Below are positions 45,270 through 54,886 of a stretch of DNA of 64,000 nucleotides, in pieces. Positions within the stretch are counted from its first letter, which is position 1. Every line of letters starts with the position of its first letter. Origin of the DNA: Oceanobacillus saliphilus. GTDB lineage: Bacteria > Bacillota > Bacilli > Bacillales > Amphibacillaceae. Location: the NCBI RefSeq assembly GCF_023522835.1, contig NZ_JALCZU010000008.1, positions 1 to 64,000 of the forward strand, given 5' to 3'. Below the pieces are notes generated by a model. It did no database searches. It saw only the letters and a program-made list of their open reading frames with translations, and was not told the origin of the DNA. The position numbers and the translations under genes are program-made.

Positions 45270-45596
45270 ATGGCTAAATTAACAGCAAAACAAGAGTTGT
45301 TCTGTCATGAATACATTGTTGACTTAAATGCAACTCAAGCAGCTATTAGAGCAGGATATAGTGAAAGAACTGCAAGGGTGACAGCGTCAAAGTTGCTAGC
45401 AAAAGCTAACATTTCCGCGCGCGTGAAAGAGTTAAAAGACAAACGCGCCGAGAAGTTAGAACTTGATGCTTATTGGGTGCTGAAAAGATTGAAGGATATA
45501 TCGGATAGATCAATGCAAGCTGAGCCTGTTTTAGAATTCGACAGAGCATCAGAAGAAATGATTGAAACAGGAGAGTATCAATTTGACAGTAAATAA
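45270..45596 (+). pseudogene. terS: phage terminase small subunit, truncated
   Basis: 108 aa with the TerS helix-turn-helix start LTAKQELFCHEYIVDLNATQ and AAIRAGYSERTARVTASKLL, then the central oligomerisation helices. It stops after QFDSK, whereas full TerS proteins are about 140-170 aa. The next 110 bases carry unrelated phage coding sequence in another frame, so the gene has been cut by deletion or recombination. GGGGGTAAGGTGATG precedes the ATG at 45,270. Confidence 0.75.
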
Positions 45597-45704
45597 CCAA
45601 GTCAATTATGGGCGGCATGATCCGCTCTTCAAGTATGGAAATAGTATAACGATTGATATTCCTTCTAACATACTAGAAGCACAGATGGAGCGGACTGTAG
45701 TTTG
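45592..45704 (+). pseudogene. phage structural-gene fragment
   Basis: A startless frame reads NNQVNYGRHDPLFKYGNSIT, then IDIPSNILEAQMERTVV before a stop. Protein-like, of phage character, but not assigned. The 14-bp core match at 45,608 lies in it. Confidence 0.35.
45608..45621. other. partial attachment-core match
   Basis: ATGGGCGGCATGAT equals the first 14 bases of the groEL-end core. It falls at the right edge of the prophage genes. It may be a recombination scar that ends the prophage part of island 2, or coincidence within a coding fragment. Confidence 0.4.
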
Positions 45705-45907
45705 AGAACACATATTTTCTAGTGATATCCGTGCAATTAGATGATACACAGTGGGGTCTAGTATAGTGGAAAGTTCATTAAATGAAACTAGAAGTAAGTA
45801 AATTGATTATACTTTTCGATTTGTTATACTTACTTTTGTAAGACAAAAAACGACAAGAACCAACAAGGAAAGAAAACTACATTTTAAAAACCTAGAGGAG
45901 ATTGATT

Positions 45908-46504
45908 ATGTCAACATTTGTAGAATTAGTAGAAAAACGCCGTTCGATTTACGCATTAGGAACGGATAGCCAGTATTCAAAAAAGGAAATTGAGAAAAGA
46001 ATTCGCGAGGTCGTTAAACAAGTACCTACAGCTTTCAACAGTCAAACAACACGTGTAGTTGTATTATTCGATGAAGCAAACGATAAATTCTGGGATCATA
46101 TTTATGATGTTCAAAAAGATGTTCTTGAAGGTGAAATTTGGGATATGATGTCAGGAATTATGACTGGCGCAAAAAATGGGATTGGTACAGTTCTATTCTT
46201 TGAAGATAAGGATGCAGTTAAAGAAATGCCTGCACAAGGAATCCGTGAAGAAGCTTACAAACAAAACAACAATGCTAACGCACAATACGGTGTTTGGTTG
46301 GCTCTTACAGAAATGGACTTAGGCGCAAGCTTACAACACTTTAACGTTGGCTATGAACAAGGTTTCGATAAAGGAACGAAACAAATGTTCAATCTACCAG
46401 AATCATACGAAATGCTTGCACAAATGCCATTTGGTTCCATTGAACAAGAAGTTGGAGAAAAAGAACATATCGATGCGGACGTTCAAGTAAAAGTTTTTGC
46501 TTAA
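45908..46504 (+). CDS. nitroreductase-family protein
   Basis: A 198-aa FMN-dependent oxidoreductase of the Frm2/YdgI-like subgroup: FVELVEKRRSIYALG (FMN-binding start with Arg-Arg-Ser), TAFNSQTTRVVVLF and a C-terminal GFDKGTKQMFNLPESYEM. It reduces nitro compounds or quinone-like electrophiles; the natural substrate is unknown. ATG 45,908 follows AGAGGAGAT. It stands alone with its own terminator. Confidence 0.85.
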   Translation: MSTFVELVEKRRSIYALGTDSQYSKKEIEKRIREVVKQVPTAFNSQTTRVVVLFDEANDKFWDHIYDVQKDVLEGEIWDMMSGIMTGAKNGIGTVLFFEDKDAVKEMPAQGIREEAYKQNNNANAQYGVWLALTEMDLGASLQHFNVGYEQGFDKGTKQMFNLPESYEMLAQMPFGSIEQEVGEKEHIDADVQVKVFA

Positions 46505-46565
46505 TTAAGAGCGTTTAAACTCGAAGTCACGCTCCCGGTCAAGTACAAAGGGAAATAATAAAAAA

Positions 46566-46612
46566 GTTAAACGGCCATAGCCCAATATTCCATGAGCTGT
46601 GGTCGTTTAACT
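46566..46612 (+). terminator. rho-independent terminator
   Basis: GTTAAACG(G)CCATAGC pairs with GC(TG)TGGTCGTTTAAC. It lies 60 bases after the nitroreductase stop. Confidence 0.65.
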
Positions 46613-47353
46613 TTAAAATTAAAATAATTTTATAAATAAAGCTAAGACTGATGATTATATATTCATCGTTCCTAGCTTTATTGTATCTGAAAAATATATT
46701 GATGACACTACAGTTATATACCTTATTTGCACCGGCAGATTTAAACACCATTCAAAGAGTCATTCGGGAATGACATGCAAGCACAATCCTCCCTGGTCCG
46801 CAGATAGTGGCTCATTCTTCCGCATTCACAGGCTCAAAACTCCGCACTCGTCGCTCAATTCATCTGCAATAATAAGCAACGTTTGGAAAATTCCCTTACA
46901 AAGTGAGGTGAAAATCGTCCGCAAAACCCCCATTCCATCCATACGCAAAATTCGACATAGTTCGGGAAGTGACAGGAACCCAGAAAAATGACTGCTCAAC
47001 CCCTTGATATATAAAGGTTTATGTGCAATTTGCTAACGAAATGCTAACATCAGGTATATAAAAAAGGCTTCTCATTTTTTTGAGAAGCCTTTTCTTTTTG
47101 CTTACGTTAGAGGTTTTTAGACATTGTTCGTTTAACAAGAGGAGCATAGTACTGATTAACTTGATACAGCTATTTAATTATCTTAAAAAGACGTAAAATT
47201 ATAGAATTTGTTGGTTGAAATTAGAATAAATACATTGATTATTAGAATACTACCTTTTAGAGCGAACGTATTTGGGGGTGGAATTTTAGAATAAAGGAAT
47301 ATAGTAGTCATGTTGTGTAGCTCTATAAAAATTAATATAGGAGGAATTTACTT
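46613..47353. other. noncoding stretch with an isolated terminator
   Basis: No gene with a ribosome-binding site. A strong hairpin AAAGGCTTCTCA/TGAGAAGCCTTTT with T-run lies at 47,061-47,098, without an upstream gene, so it may be a leftover of a lost one. 46,770-46,990 is GC-richer than its surroundings. Confidence 0.4.
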
Positions 47354-47848
47354 ATGTTAAAGAAAAAGTTAGCGATGATGATGTTTGCTGTTATGCTGGT
47401 TCTGTCATTTGAAAGTGGTGTATTTGCTGGAGAGAATTCTGAAACTGAAAAAGATATTGTCGATGTTGCGAAAGAAGCAGGTAACTTCAATACATTGATT
47501 GCAGCATTAGAAAAAGCTGGTTTGGTTGATACATTAAAAGGAGAGGGACCCTTTACTGTATTTGCACCGACAGATGAAGCATTTGAAATGCTACTAAAGG
47601 AACTAGGTATAACAGCTGAAGAGCTATTAGCAAGGGATGATTTGAAGGAAATTCTACTGTATCATGTGGTACCAGATAAAGTGATGTCTGGAGATTTAAA
47701 AGATGGAATGAAGGTCAAAACGCTTGCAGATAAAAAAGTGAAAATATCACTAGATCCTGTAATGGTCAATAAAGCAAATGTTGTTATAGCGGATATAGAA
47801 GCTTCTAATGGCGTGATTCATGTTATTGATAAGGTATTGTTACCATAG
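47354..47848 (+). CDS. secreted fasciclin-domain protein
   Basis: A 164-aa exported protein: signal peptide ([19 protein letters not shown], cleavage near VFA-GE), then one FAS1 domain with [13 protein letters not shown], the H1 box [11 protein letters not shown] and the H2-like [18 protein letters not shown]1 domains mediate adhesion or matrix binding. GGAGG precedes the ATG, and a terminator follows. Confidence 0.88.
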   Translation: MLKKKLAMMMFAVMLVLSFESGVFAGENSETEKDIVDVAKEAGNFNTLIAALEKAGLVDTLKGEGPFTVFAPTDEAFEMLLKELGITAEELLARDDLKEILLYHVVPDKVMSGDLKDGMKVKTLADKKVKISLDPVMVNKANVVIADIEASNGVIHVIDKVLLP

Positions 47849-47862
47849 AAAAGCTGGTGGAT

Positions 47863-47896
47863 AAGACTGAATATGCATGATTCAGTCTTGTTTTGA
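47863..47896 (+). terminator. terminator after the fasciclin gene
   Basis: AAGACTGAA-TATGCATGA-TTCAGTCTT followed by GTTTTG. Confidence 0.65.
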
Positions 47897-48129
47897 TTTG
47901 GTCACTACTAGTATTAACTCAATTGAGTAAAAGGCTAAGTAGTTAGTGTATTTTATACCAAATCGATATTCCTGATTATAATTTTCTGTTATATAAATGA
48001 TATAAGAGTTATTTCATTAGGTAAATGCTTATCTTGCTAACGGAAGCCGTTCAAACCCTTCAGATGAGTGGGTTTTAAAGTTAGATGAGAGTGGTTCGCT
48101 AACATTGAAGTAAATCAACGGAGGCTTCT

Positions 48130-48535
48130 CATGAGTTCACTGAACTTTTGGGAGGCTTCTTTTTCATTTTCATTTCTTGCATAACATGGAGATAAACATC
48201 TTTTGTTATTTGATCATCGGTGTGACTAAGTCTGCTATGATTTATTCAAGTGAGACACCAGCCATGGAGATGTGACGTATGAGTGTGTCATAGGTTATGT
48301 GGTGTTAATTCTTAATTTACTCTTGCAATAGTGAGCACCCTATTCATTCAGATTTGTTTTAATCGCGAATATTTTTCGAACAATCAATTCATTAATCACC
48401 TCTTGGTCCACATAATCCTCTTTCGCGACTTCCTTTTCTAGCAGATTAAAGCAAGTTAGATCAACTTTTAACATTGTCTCCAACAATTCCAGAATGTCAC
48501 GTTCCAAATAAACATAACTAAATCATAACAATAGT
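48130..48535 (-). pseudogene. decayed integrase C-terminus and adjoining fragment
   Basis: On the minus strand, pieces of the integrase end are visible in shifting frames: HTHTSHLHG, LSHTDDQITKDVYLHVMQEM and a lysine-rich tail, equal in layout to the intact integrase (LGHSDINTTMDIYAHM). Before it, VYLERDILELLETMLKVDLT and EKEVAKEDYVDQEVINELIV belong to an unrelated or inserted fragment. This is a third integrase remnant. Confidence 0.6.
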
Positions 48536-48679
48536 CCACATCTAAAAATAAGTGTGGGCTATTTTGCGCTAACGAAAAAACGTCCTATCACTTCATAAAA
48601 AATTCACCCCTAAAAAGTCCTTTATTTTCTATTTAGACTGTGGTGTGTAACCGTCAAGTAGTTTTGAACATTTTATGCT

Positions 48680-48775
48680 TGGCAGAAAGGAAAGTATAAA
48701 ACTTTTCTTTCTGCATAAGTGCAACTAAGGCTGTCACCGAAAGGCTTGGTGACAACCAAGTTTTCTAAAAAAAGA
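48680..48775. other. paired hairpins upstream of the symporter gene
   Basis: GCAGAAAGGAAAG/CTTTTCTTTCTGC (48,683-48,715) is followed by GTCACC-N9-GGTGAC (48,734-48,755) and a T-containing tail. They may be a terminator or leader; no family is recognised. The rest of 47,900-48,960 is decayed. Confidence 0.4.
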
Positions 48776-48969
48776 GACTCTCGATATTTAATTTTAGAGG
48801 CGAAAATTAAATATTCACATTTATAGTATTTGGGTTGATTGTTAGGTTATTAGCTGTTATTATTATTTTTGTTCTAATAAATATACATTTTTTCCGCAAA
48901 AAGCGAATGATTAATAAATTTTTATAATCGTCGTTCACTTTTTCGAATACAACTAGGGAGGGCACACTT

Positions 48970-50397
48970 TTGAACACATTTGGTTTATACATGATTGTAT
49001 TTAGCATCATTCTTATGCTTGGTATTTCTATTCTTGGATATTTATTTAGTAAAAGAAAAATGAAAAATAATGATTCCTATTTCACGGCTGGTCGTAACAT
49101 AACCGTTTCCTTTATGACAGCGACTTTCATCGCATATGCAGTTGGCACAGGTTTAGTTTTTTCGCCAGCTGAATCAGCTTATTTAGATGGTATGACGGCA
49201 ATGATCGGATATGCGCTAGCACTTTCAATTGCTTACCTAATTTTTATTCCGATTTCTCGTAGAATTAAAGAGCTTCTTCCAGAGGGAAATACAATTGGCG
49301 AATATGTAAAAGCTCGTTATGGAAATGTGATGTTTATTGTCGTATTGTTTGTCATTATTGTGTATCTATTCTGTTTACTTGTTGCGAACTTGATTGGTGC
49401 AGGAATTGCATTTCAATATCTTGGTGGAATGCCAATTTACGTGGGAGTATTAATTATCGGGATTCCAGTGATGATTTACACGACATATGGTGGACTTGGT
49501 GCTGCGATTTTTACGAATAGTATTCAAGCTATCTTGTTAACGCCATTATTATTCGTTGTTGCTTTCTTTGCTTTCCGTAATCTAGGTGGTACGGGTGCTG
49601 TGTATGAAGGGGTAGTCGAAAATGCACCAGAGCTGATGAATATTTTCCACGGACCTGGTGTAGAGTTTGCAATTATGATTATTATTGCAGTTGCTTCAGC
49701 TGAATTGTTGAACCAGGCATTGTGGCAACGTGTATATTCTGCTAAAAATGTTCAAGTTGTAAAAAGAGGTCTAATCAATGCATCGATTATGACATTCCCG
49801 ATGGCAATTATTGCTGGTGTTTTTGGTTTAATTGCTATTTCGATGGCAATGGATTTACCACACACTTCTATCGGTACGGCACTCGTTGCGCATACGGTAT
49901 TACCAGAATGGGGATCGATGTTGTTCGTTTTAATTATTGTTCTTGCAACAACGTCAACAGGATCTGACGCTTTAGCTGCTTTCTCTTCTACGGCTTCTTT
50001 AGATATTGTGAAAAGTCTTAAGCCAAACATGGATTCTAAAGTAGCGGTAAAAGTTGCACGAATTTCCACGATTATTTTCGCAATAGCTGCAATGCTCGTA
50101 GCATTTCAGGCGCCGTCTATCTTGCAAATACTACTTTTTGCAGACTTAGTTGCAGCAGCTGCAGTAGTTCCAGTAATTGCTGGGTTGTATCATAAGCGAA
50201 TCAGCGGAAAATTAGCGACAGGAGGAACGATATTTGGGTTGATTTTAGGGGTTCCACTTTATTTAATGGGACAATATTTAAATAGTTTTATAGTGGCCAT
50301 CTTGATTTCCTCGCTTATTATTTTTATCGGTGCGAGGTTCACAAAAACAGGATACAACTTTGATCAATTAAAAGAAACGATTAAAAATCTAGATTAA
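48970..50397 (+). CDS. sodium:solute symporter (SSS family)
   Basis: A 475-aa membrane protein with about 13 transmembrane helices. SSS family motifs: SYFTAGRNITVSFMTATFIA near residue 37, and YTTYGGLGAAIFTNSIQAIL around 175. TTG start preceded by AGGGAGGG. The substrate cannot be read from sequence. It heads an operon with a 42-aa membrane protein and a folate-ligase-like protein, so a vitamin or cofactor precursor is a possible cargo (inference). Confidence 0.85.
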   Translation: MNTFGLYMIVFSIILMLGISILGYLFSKRKMKNNDSYFTAGRNITVSFMTATFIAYAVGTGLVFSPAESAYLDGMTAMIGYALALSIAYLIFIPISRRIKELLPEGNTIGEYVKARYGNVMFIVVLFVIIVYLFCLLVANLIGAGIAFQYLGGMPIYVGVLIIGIPVMIYTTYGGLGAAIFTNSIQAILLTPLLFVVAFFAFRNLGGTGAVYEGVVENAPELMNIFHGPGVEFAIMIIIAVASAELLNQALWQRVYSAKNVQVVKRGLINASIMTFPMAIIAGVFGLIAISMAMDLPHTSIGTALVAHTVLPEWGSMLFVLIIVLATTSTGSDALAAFSSTASLDIVKSLKPNMDSKVAVKVARISTIIFAIAAMLVAFQAPSILQILLFADLVAAAAVVPVIAGLYHKRISGKLATGGTIFGLILGVPLYLMGQYLNSFIVAILISSLIIFIGARFTKTGYNFDQLKETIKNLD

Positions 50398-50414
50398 GGA
50401 AAGGAATGGAATCT

Positions 50415-50543
50415 ATGTATTCTTTAGCATTTTTTAATGGACTAATCTGGGTTTCCCTTGTTGGATTATTGGTGGTTTTTGGATTTCAGGTTTGGTTTAC
50501 ATTAGTAGATTATAAAAATAATAAGAAAGCTAAAGGAGAATGA
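50415..50543 (+). CDS. 42-aa single-span membrane protein
   Basis: MYSLAFFNGLIWVSLVGLLV, then VVFGFQVWFTLVDYK and a basic tail: one transmembrane helix of about 25 residues. AAAGGAAT precedes the ATG. It starts 18 bases after the symporter stop and its TGA overlaps the next gene's ATG run, so it is part of the operon. It might be a small symporter partner. Confidence 0.6.
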   Translation: MYSLAFFNGLIWVSLVGLLVVFGFQVWFTLVDYKNNKKAKGE

Positions 50544-50545
50544 TG

Positions 50546-51283
50546 ATGAACGCAGAACAAGCAAGAGAAAAAATTTGGGCAGAACTTAGAAAAGTAGGGA
50601 AGCCAGATACTCGTTTTCATTGGGATTTTGCCGAATTTATAGCAGATTATGAAGGCAGTGACCAAGGAGCGGAAATTGTTCGCGAACAGAAGGCTTATCA
50701 ACAGGCGTCGGTTGTATTTATTACGCCGGATAACAACATGAGGAAATTAAGAGAGTACACGTTAAAAGATAAGAAGACATTAATTATGACAACATACGGA
50801 ATTAACCGTGGTTTCCAAATTGTTCGCCCTGGGGATGTACCTGAGGGTAAGGAAGAATTAGCTTCCACATTAGACGGGATTGAGCTTTTTCTAACTCCAA
50901 TTACGTTAAAGGAAATTAAAGATGAGTTCGAACATATTCCACTTCTTTTCACTGGAGCTTCTGCAATGAAACCAAATGGACTTCGTTTTGGAAAGGGGCA
51001 TGGCTACTTTGACTTGGAGTGGGGAATGATGTGGGAAATAGGAATCGTTAGTACAAAATCGATTGTTTTTGGTCTTGGTCATGACTGCCAAATTGTCGAT
51101 GCAGAAATTGACCCAGAGGAATATGATACCGTTGTTGATTATATCGTGACACCAACTCGCCTGCTAAAAACAGAGAATAACCATCCTAAACCAACATTAG
51201 GAATCATTTGGGATAAGCTTGAAGCTGGAATGTTTGAAAATATTCCTCCATTGCAGGAAGTTTATCGGTTGAAGGGGAAATAA
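50546..51283 (+). CDS. 5-formyltetrahydrofolate cyclo-ligase-like protein (COG0212)
   Basis: A 245-aa protein of the 5-FCL/MTHFS superfamily: EKIWAELRKVGKPDTRFHWD, TGASAMKPNGLRFGKGHGYF (the GxGxGxxD-like substrate loop, residues about 140-160) and IVDAEIDPEEYDT. It is longer at both ends than true cyclo-ligase. From memory, COG0212 paralogues lack cyclo-ligase activity and cluster with thiamine genes. Starts at the third of three ATGs (AAAGGAG 7 bases before). Confidence 0.75.
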   Translation: MNAEQAREKIWAELRKVGKPDTRFHWDFAEFIADYEGSDQGAEIVREQKAYQQASVVFITPDNNMRKLREYTLKDKKTLIMTTYGINRGFQIVRPGDVPEGKEELASTLDGIELFLTPITLKEIKDEFEHIPLLFTGASAMKPNGLRFGKGHGYFDLEWGMMWEIGIVSTKSIVFGLGHDCQIVDAEIDPEEYDTVVDYIVTPTRLLKTENNHPKPTLGIIWDKLEAGMFENIPPLQEVYRLKGK

Positions 51284-51332
51284 GGACGACTCGCGCTCTG
51301 ATTTCGTGTGGCATAGTTAGGGGAATAAAAAT

Positions 51333-51375
51333 GAATCTAGGAATTATACGGAAAAAGCATATAATTCCTAGATTC
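51333..51375. repeat. 16-bp perfect hairpin
   Basis: GAATCTAGGAATTATA and TATAATTCCTAGATTC enclose an 11-base loop. There is no T-run rightward; on the minus strand ATTTTTATT follows, so it might be a leftward terminator without a gene, or end the operon weakly. Confidence 0.5.
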
Positions 51376-51433
51376 CCTAAAACCTTGAACACTTTTTACC
51401 TATCGTAAAAGATATTACACACTCTCATCTTAC

Positions 51434-51449
51434 GGGCGGCATGATGTAA
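51434..51449. other. attachment core copy at the right end of island 2
   Basis: GGGCGGCATGATGTAA, a 16-bp exact copy of the groEL 3' core. Beyond it the genome becomes the catabolic region. It probably is the outermost attR of the island array. 51,450-51,719 shows no gene. Confidence 0.75.
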
Positions 51450-51719
51450 CCATTTTTATAGAATCATTGACTATTGACAAAATTAGTAGATTATGGAATT
51501 ATTTATGTAGACAACCTCGATTTACCTCTAGCTCTTACCTTCTTTTTTAATATTAAACTCTGATTTAGCCTACTTACACCCTTATTCACCACACTTTTCA
51601 ATAAAAACGGTTCCGAAAAAACAAACCTAAATAAACCCAAAATACTTATATGTATTCACCCTAGAGGGGTATGTATATCGTTTTTGGTTTACAGATTAAA
51701 GCAGAAAGGAGGACTATAA

Positions 51720-52046
51720 ATGGGCCATGGTATTTCAGGATACAATAAAGCTGGAGAAGAAATTGCTTATGCACGTTTTAGCATGGGGAATTATAATGCG
51801 ACTATACTGTACAGTTTACTTGATGCAAATGATTACTATGCGGGAGTTAGTGGATCAGGCGACAGTACTAGTTTTACAATACAACAAATTGAAAAAGCTT
51901 TGAGTGATTATAAACAATTATATAGTAATAGTGATTCTGCGCTGTCAGATTCCAAAAATTGGGATCAAAAACAAATCAGGAGTTTTCTATTAAACTGTTT
52001 AGCAACAGTACAAAAAGAAGAGAATGTAAGCGTGTTTTTTGGCTGA
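51720..52046 (+). CDS. 108-aa protein of unknown function
   Basis: MGHGISGYNKAGEEIAYARF, then LYSLLDANDYYAGVSGSGDS and a helical second half. AAAGGAGG lies before the ATG, so the gene is probably expressed. No membrane segment or known motif; it recalls small immunity-like proteins of Bacillus islands, without proof. Confidence 0.55.
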   Translation: MGHGISGYNKAGEEIAYARFSMGNYNATILYSLLDANDYYAGVSGSGDSTSFTIQQIEKALSDYKQLYSNSDSALSDSKNWDQKQIRSFLLNCLATVQKEENVSVFFG

Positions 52047-52873
52047 GATTTTTCGAGGTTGTTTACTGAATTCCTCAATTTTGTTACTACAAATAAACGT
52101 TCTTCAGAGTAAAAAGTCCACTCCTGACACTACAGTGACTAGATTACCTCTCTAAAATACTCTCTATCAAACAAGGTATACTACATTTAAAAATTAATAT
52201 TCATTCTTCGGCAAGCAGTAACGAATTTTGAAGTAGATGTAGATACTGGATTTGATGCAACTATTGGTAGTGACTTCTTTGTCTCAAATAAAAAACTCTT
52301 TATTATTTAGTGAAATATCACTGTGTCACAATTTCTATTAGAAAAGCACTCCTTAAAATTTAGGAGTGTTTTTTTATGTTTATATTTATCACTTAAGTAT
52401 TCATTTTATTATTATACCTTTATGACTACCTTCATATTGTACTGACTAAATTCACAGTTACTTTTGTTACTATATCAAAGGAACTATGCAGCTAAGCAAC
52501 GATAGGAATAAAAATCAATTCGTAAGACAAACCTACTGATATTTTATTAGATAAGGTTATACATCAATTCTTTGAACGAATGTACTTTCTTCATAAAAGT
52601 TAAGATTCTGTAAAATTTTAAAAAATTAAAAATTAAGGTTGACTTAGACGCTTCACTATTATAACATTTAAATTAATTAAAATAGAATTAATATTCCGCA
52701 ATTTGGAATGAGAATAGAGCTTGCAATCTATAACCCTTCATCATTCATCGTTTTAACGTATCAATCATCATTAGGTGGTGATCTATAAAGGATAAAGAAA
52801 TAACTTAGATTACTACCTGTCATTCTTATTTTATCGTGCAGAGAACTTACTAAGTATATAAAGGAGAATCTTA
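52047..52873. other. intergenic stretch with a terminator and a gene remnant
   Basis: 52,214-52,310 reads QAVTNFEVDVDTGFDATIGS in frame to a stop, a tail of an unknown protein without a start. A terminator (GCACTCCT/AGGAGTGT plus T7) lies at 52,344-52,375. At 52,693-52,709 ATTCC-N7-GGAAT forms an inverted repeat that could be an operator of the downstream cluster. Confidence 0.45.
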
Positions 52874-53167
52874 ATGATTGAACATATTGTCTTACTAAAA
52901 TTTAGCGAACAATCAACGGATGAGCAAAAAAATGAAGCTGTTAAAAGGTGTAGGGAAATGAAAGGGAATGTTCCAGGTCTTGTAAATATTGAAGCTGGGA
53001 TAAATTTTTCTGAAAGAAGCCAGGGATTTTCAATTGGAATGACCATTCTATTTGAAAATGAGGAAGCCTTAAAGGAATTTGCAATAGACCAATATCATGA
53101 GGAAGTTAAAACCTACTTAAAGGAAATCGGTCACAAGGATACATTAGTTGTAGATTTTGCAATTTAA
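52874..53167 (+). CDS. Dabb (stress-responsive A/B barrel) domain protein
   Basis: A 97-aa dimeric alpha/beta-barrel protein: MIEHIVLLKFSEQSTDEQKN, then LVNIEAGINFSERSQGFSIG with the barrel histidine near FAIDQYHEEVKTYL. AAGGAGA precedes the ATG. Dabb proteins occur as small cyclases or accessory proteins in aromatic and polyketide metabolism. It is the first gene of the catabolic cluster. Confidence 0.82.
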   Translation: MIEHIVLLKFSEQSTDEQKNEAVKRCREMKGNVPGLVNIEAGINFSERSQGFSIGMTILFENEEALKEFAIDQYHEEVKTYLKEIGHKDTLVVDFAI

Positions 53168-53236
53168 TATTTGCCGAAAACACTTCAAGTATGAAGTTGG
53201 ATTTCGCATAAAAAGTAAAAGAGGAGTAGATCTTGT

Positions 53237-54658
53237 ATGTATATAAATGGCGAATGGATAATAACAAATGAAACGATGAACATAACCAACCCTGCTACTG
53301 GAGAAGTCGTTGATACAGTTCATGTTGTAGGAAAAGAAGCAACGAAAGAAGCAATTAATTATTCCGAGAAAGCTTTTAAAAGCTGGTCATCATTGACTGG
53401 TGAACAACGTGGAGAATATTTACAAAAAGTAGCTGAAAAATTAGAGGAAAAGAAAGAAATAATAGCGCAAACAATTACAAAAGAGATGGGTAAAACAATC
53501 AATAGTGCGCGCTATGAAGTAAATAGTTCCATTAGTTTTTTCAAGTGGTATGCAGAAGAAGCTAAAAGAGTATATGGTGACATCGTTCCGCCTTCTACAT
53601 CAAATAAGCGTATCTCTGTAATTAAACAGGCAGTAGGTGTAGTAGGTGCAATAACTCCATGGAATTTCCCCTTATCCATGGCAGCAAGGAAATTAGGACC
53701 TGCTTTAGCGGTTGGGTGTACAGTAGTATATCGTCCATCGAGAGAAGCTCCTTTAGCTTCTGTAGAGTTATTTAAAGTATTTGAAGAAGTAGGTATCCCA
53801 AAAGGAGTAGTTAATCTTTTAATCGGTTCAACAGAAATAGTTGATGAAATTTTACAAAATGAAAAGGTGAAAAAGATATCTTTCACAGGGTCTACTGAAG
53901 TCGGTAAAATGTTAATTCGCCAATCAGCAGATAATGTGAAGCGTGTATCGATGGAATTAGGTGGTCATGCACCGTTTATTGTATTTGAGGATGCTGATAT
54001 TGATTTAGCTGTCGACGGAGCGATTAAGAGCAAATTTGCTTCAACAGGGCAACAATGTGTTTGTGCGAATCGGATTTATGTTCATGAATCTATTTACGAA
54101 GAATTTTCTACTAAGATGGCAGAAAAAGTTTCAGCAATGGTAGTAGGAGATGGGATGAATGCACATTCAGATATGGGTCCACTAATTAATGAAGGAGCTG
54201 TTGTTAAGGTTGAACGTCAAGTAACGGATGCAATTAAAAAGGGTGCAACGGTTCTTGTTGGCGGTAAACGCTTAACAGAGCAGAGCTATGGAGATGGTTT
54301 TTATTATTCACCGACCGTCCTTGGAGATGTAAAGGAAGATATGGTTATTACCCATGAGGAAACCTTTGGTCCGGTTGCTCCGATAATTAAATTCTCAACC
54401 GAAGAAGAGGTTATTGAGAAGGCAAATAATACGCCATACGGTCTCGCTTCGTATTTTTATACAAATGATTTAAGTAGAAGTTATCGTGTCTCCGAAAGTT
54501 TAGAGTATGGGATGGTGGGAATTAATGATCCTGCTCCATTTGCTACTCAAATTCCATTTGGAGGCGTTAAAGAGAGCGGACAAGGACGTGAAGGTGGCCG
54601 TTATGGATTAGAAGACTACTTGGAAATGAAAATGATTTCCACAGCTATAAGTAATTGA
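53237..54658 (+). CDS. NAD(P)-dependent aldehyde dehydrogenase
   Basis: A 473-aa aldehyde dehydrogenase. Catalytic Cys in FASTGQQCVCANR (residue about 275), Glu in VSMELGGHAPF (residue about 241), oxyanion Asn in GAITPWNFP and the NAD-binding SFTGSTEVGK. It oxidises an aldehyde to an acid. With the next enzyme, a ThDP-dependent decarboxylase, it would oxidise the aldehyde formed there; benzaldehyde dehydrogenase (MdlD/XylC type) is one option. Confidence 0.88.
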   Translation: MYINGEWIITNETMNITNPATGEVVDTVHVVGKEATKEAINYSEKAFKSWSSLTGEQRGEYLQKVAEKLEEKKEIIAQTITKEMGKTINSARYEVNSSISFFKWYAEEAKRVYGDIVPPSTSNKRISVIKQAVGVVGAITPWNFPLSMAARKLGPALAVGCTVVYRPSREAPLASVELFKVFEEVGIPKGVVNLLIGSTEIVDEILQNEKVKKISFTGSTEVGKMLIRQSADNVKRVSMELGGHAPFIVFEDADIDLAVDGAIKSKFASTGQQCVCANRIYVHESIYEEFSTKMAEKVSAMVVGDGMNAHSDMGPLINEGAVVKVERQVTDAIKKGATVLVGGKRLTEQSYGDGFYYSPTVLGDVKEDMVITHEETFGPVAPIIKFSTEEEVIEKANNTPYGLASYFYTNDLSRSYRVSESLEYGMVGINDPAPFATQIPFGGVKESGQGREGGRYGLEDYLEMKMISTAISN

Positions 54659-54780
54659 CGATATAAAAAGGGGTCAATATGAACTGAATATTGTAATTCA
54701 TAATTAAAACAGTAAGACAGTTTTTTATTAACATATCTAACGAGAAACATTAAATTACTTTTTTGAAAAAATCAATATTT

Positions 54781-54794
54781 TGTAAACGCTTTCC
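54781..54794. promoter_or_regulatory. candidate cre site (CcpA binding)
   Basis: TGTAAACGCTTTCC matches TGWAANCGNTNWCA at 13 of 14 positions. It lies 93 bases upstream of the ThDP-enzyme gene, where CcpA could repress it in the presence of preferred sugars. Confidence 0.6.
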
Positions 54795-54886
54795 GTTGAT
54801 GTTTAATTATTACTTAAAATATTAAATACGAGCTTGATCAAAATAACATGGAATACAGATTGACTATTTAGAGGGAGGTTTCAACA

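Noticed and set aside
45608-45621. Treating the 14-bp match as a full attachment site
   Set aside because: It lacks the last bases of the core and lies within an apparently continuous phage coding fragment; kept only as a partial match.
46770-46991. 73-codon frame in a GC-richer patch
   Set aside because: No start signals and a composition unlike native proteins here.
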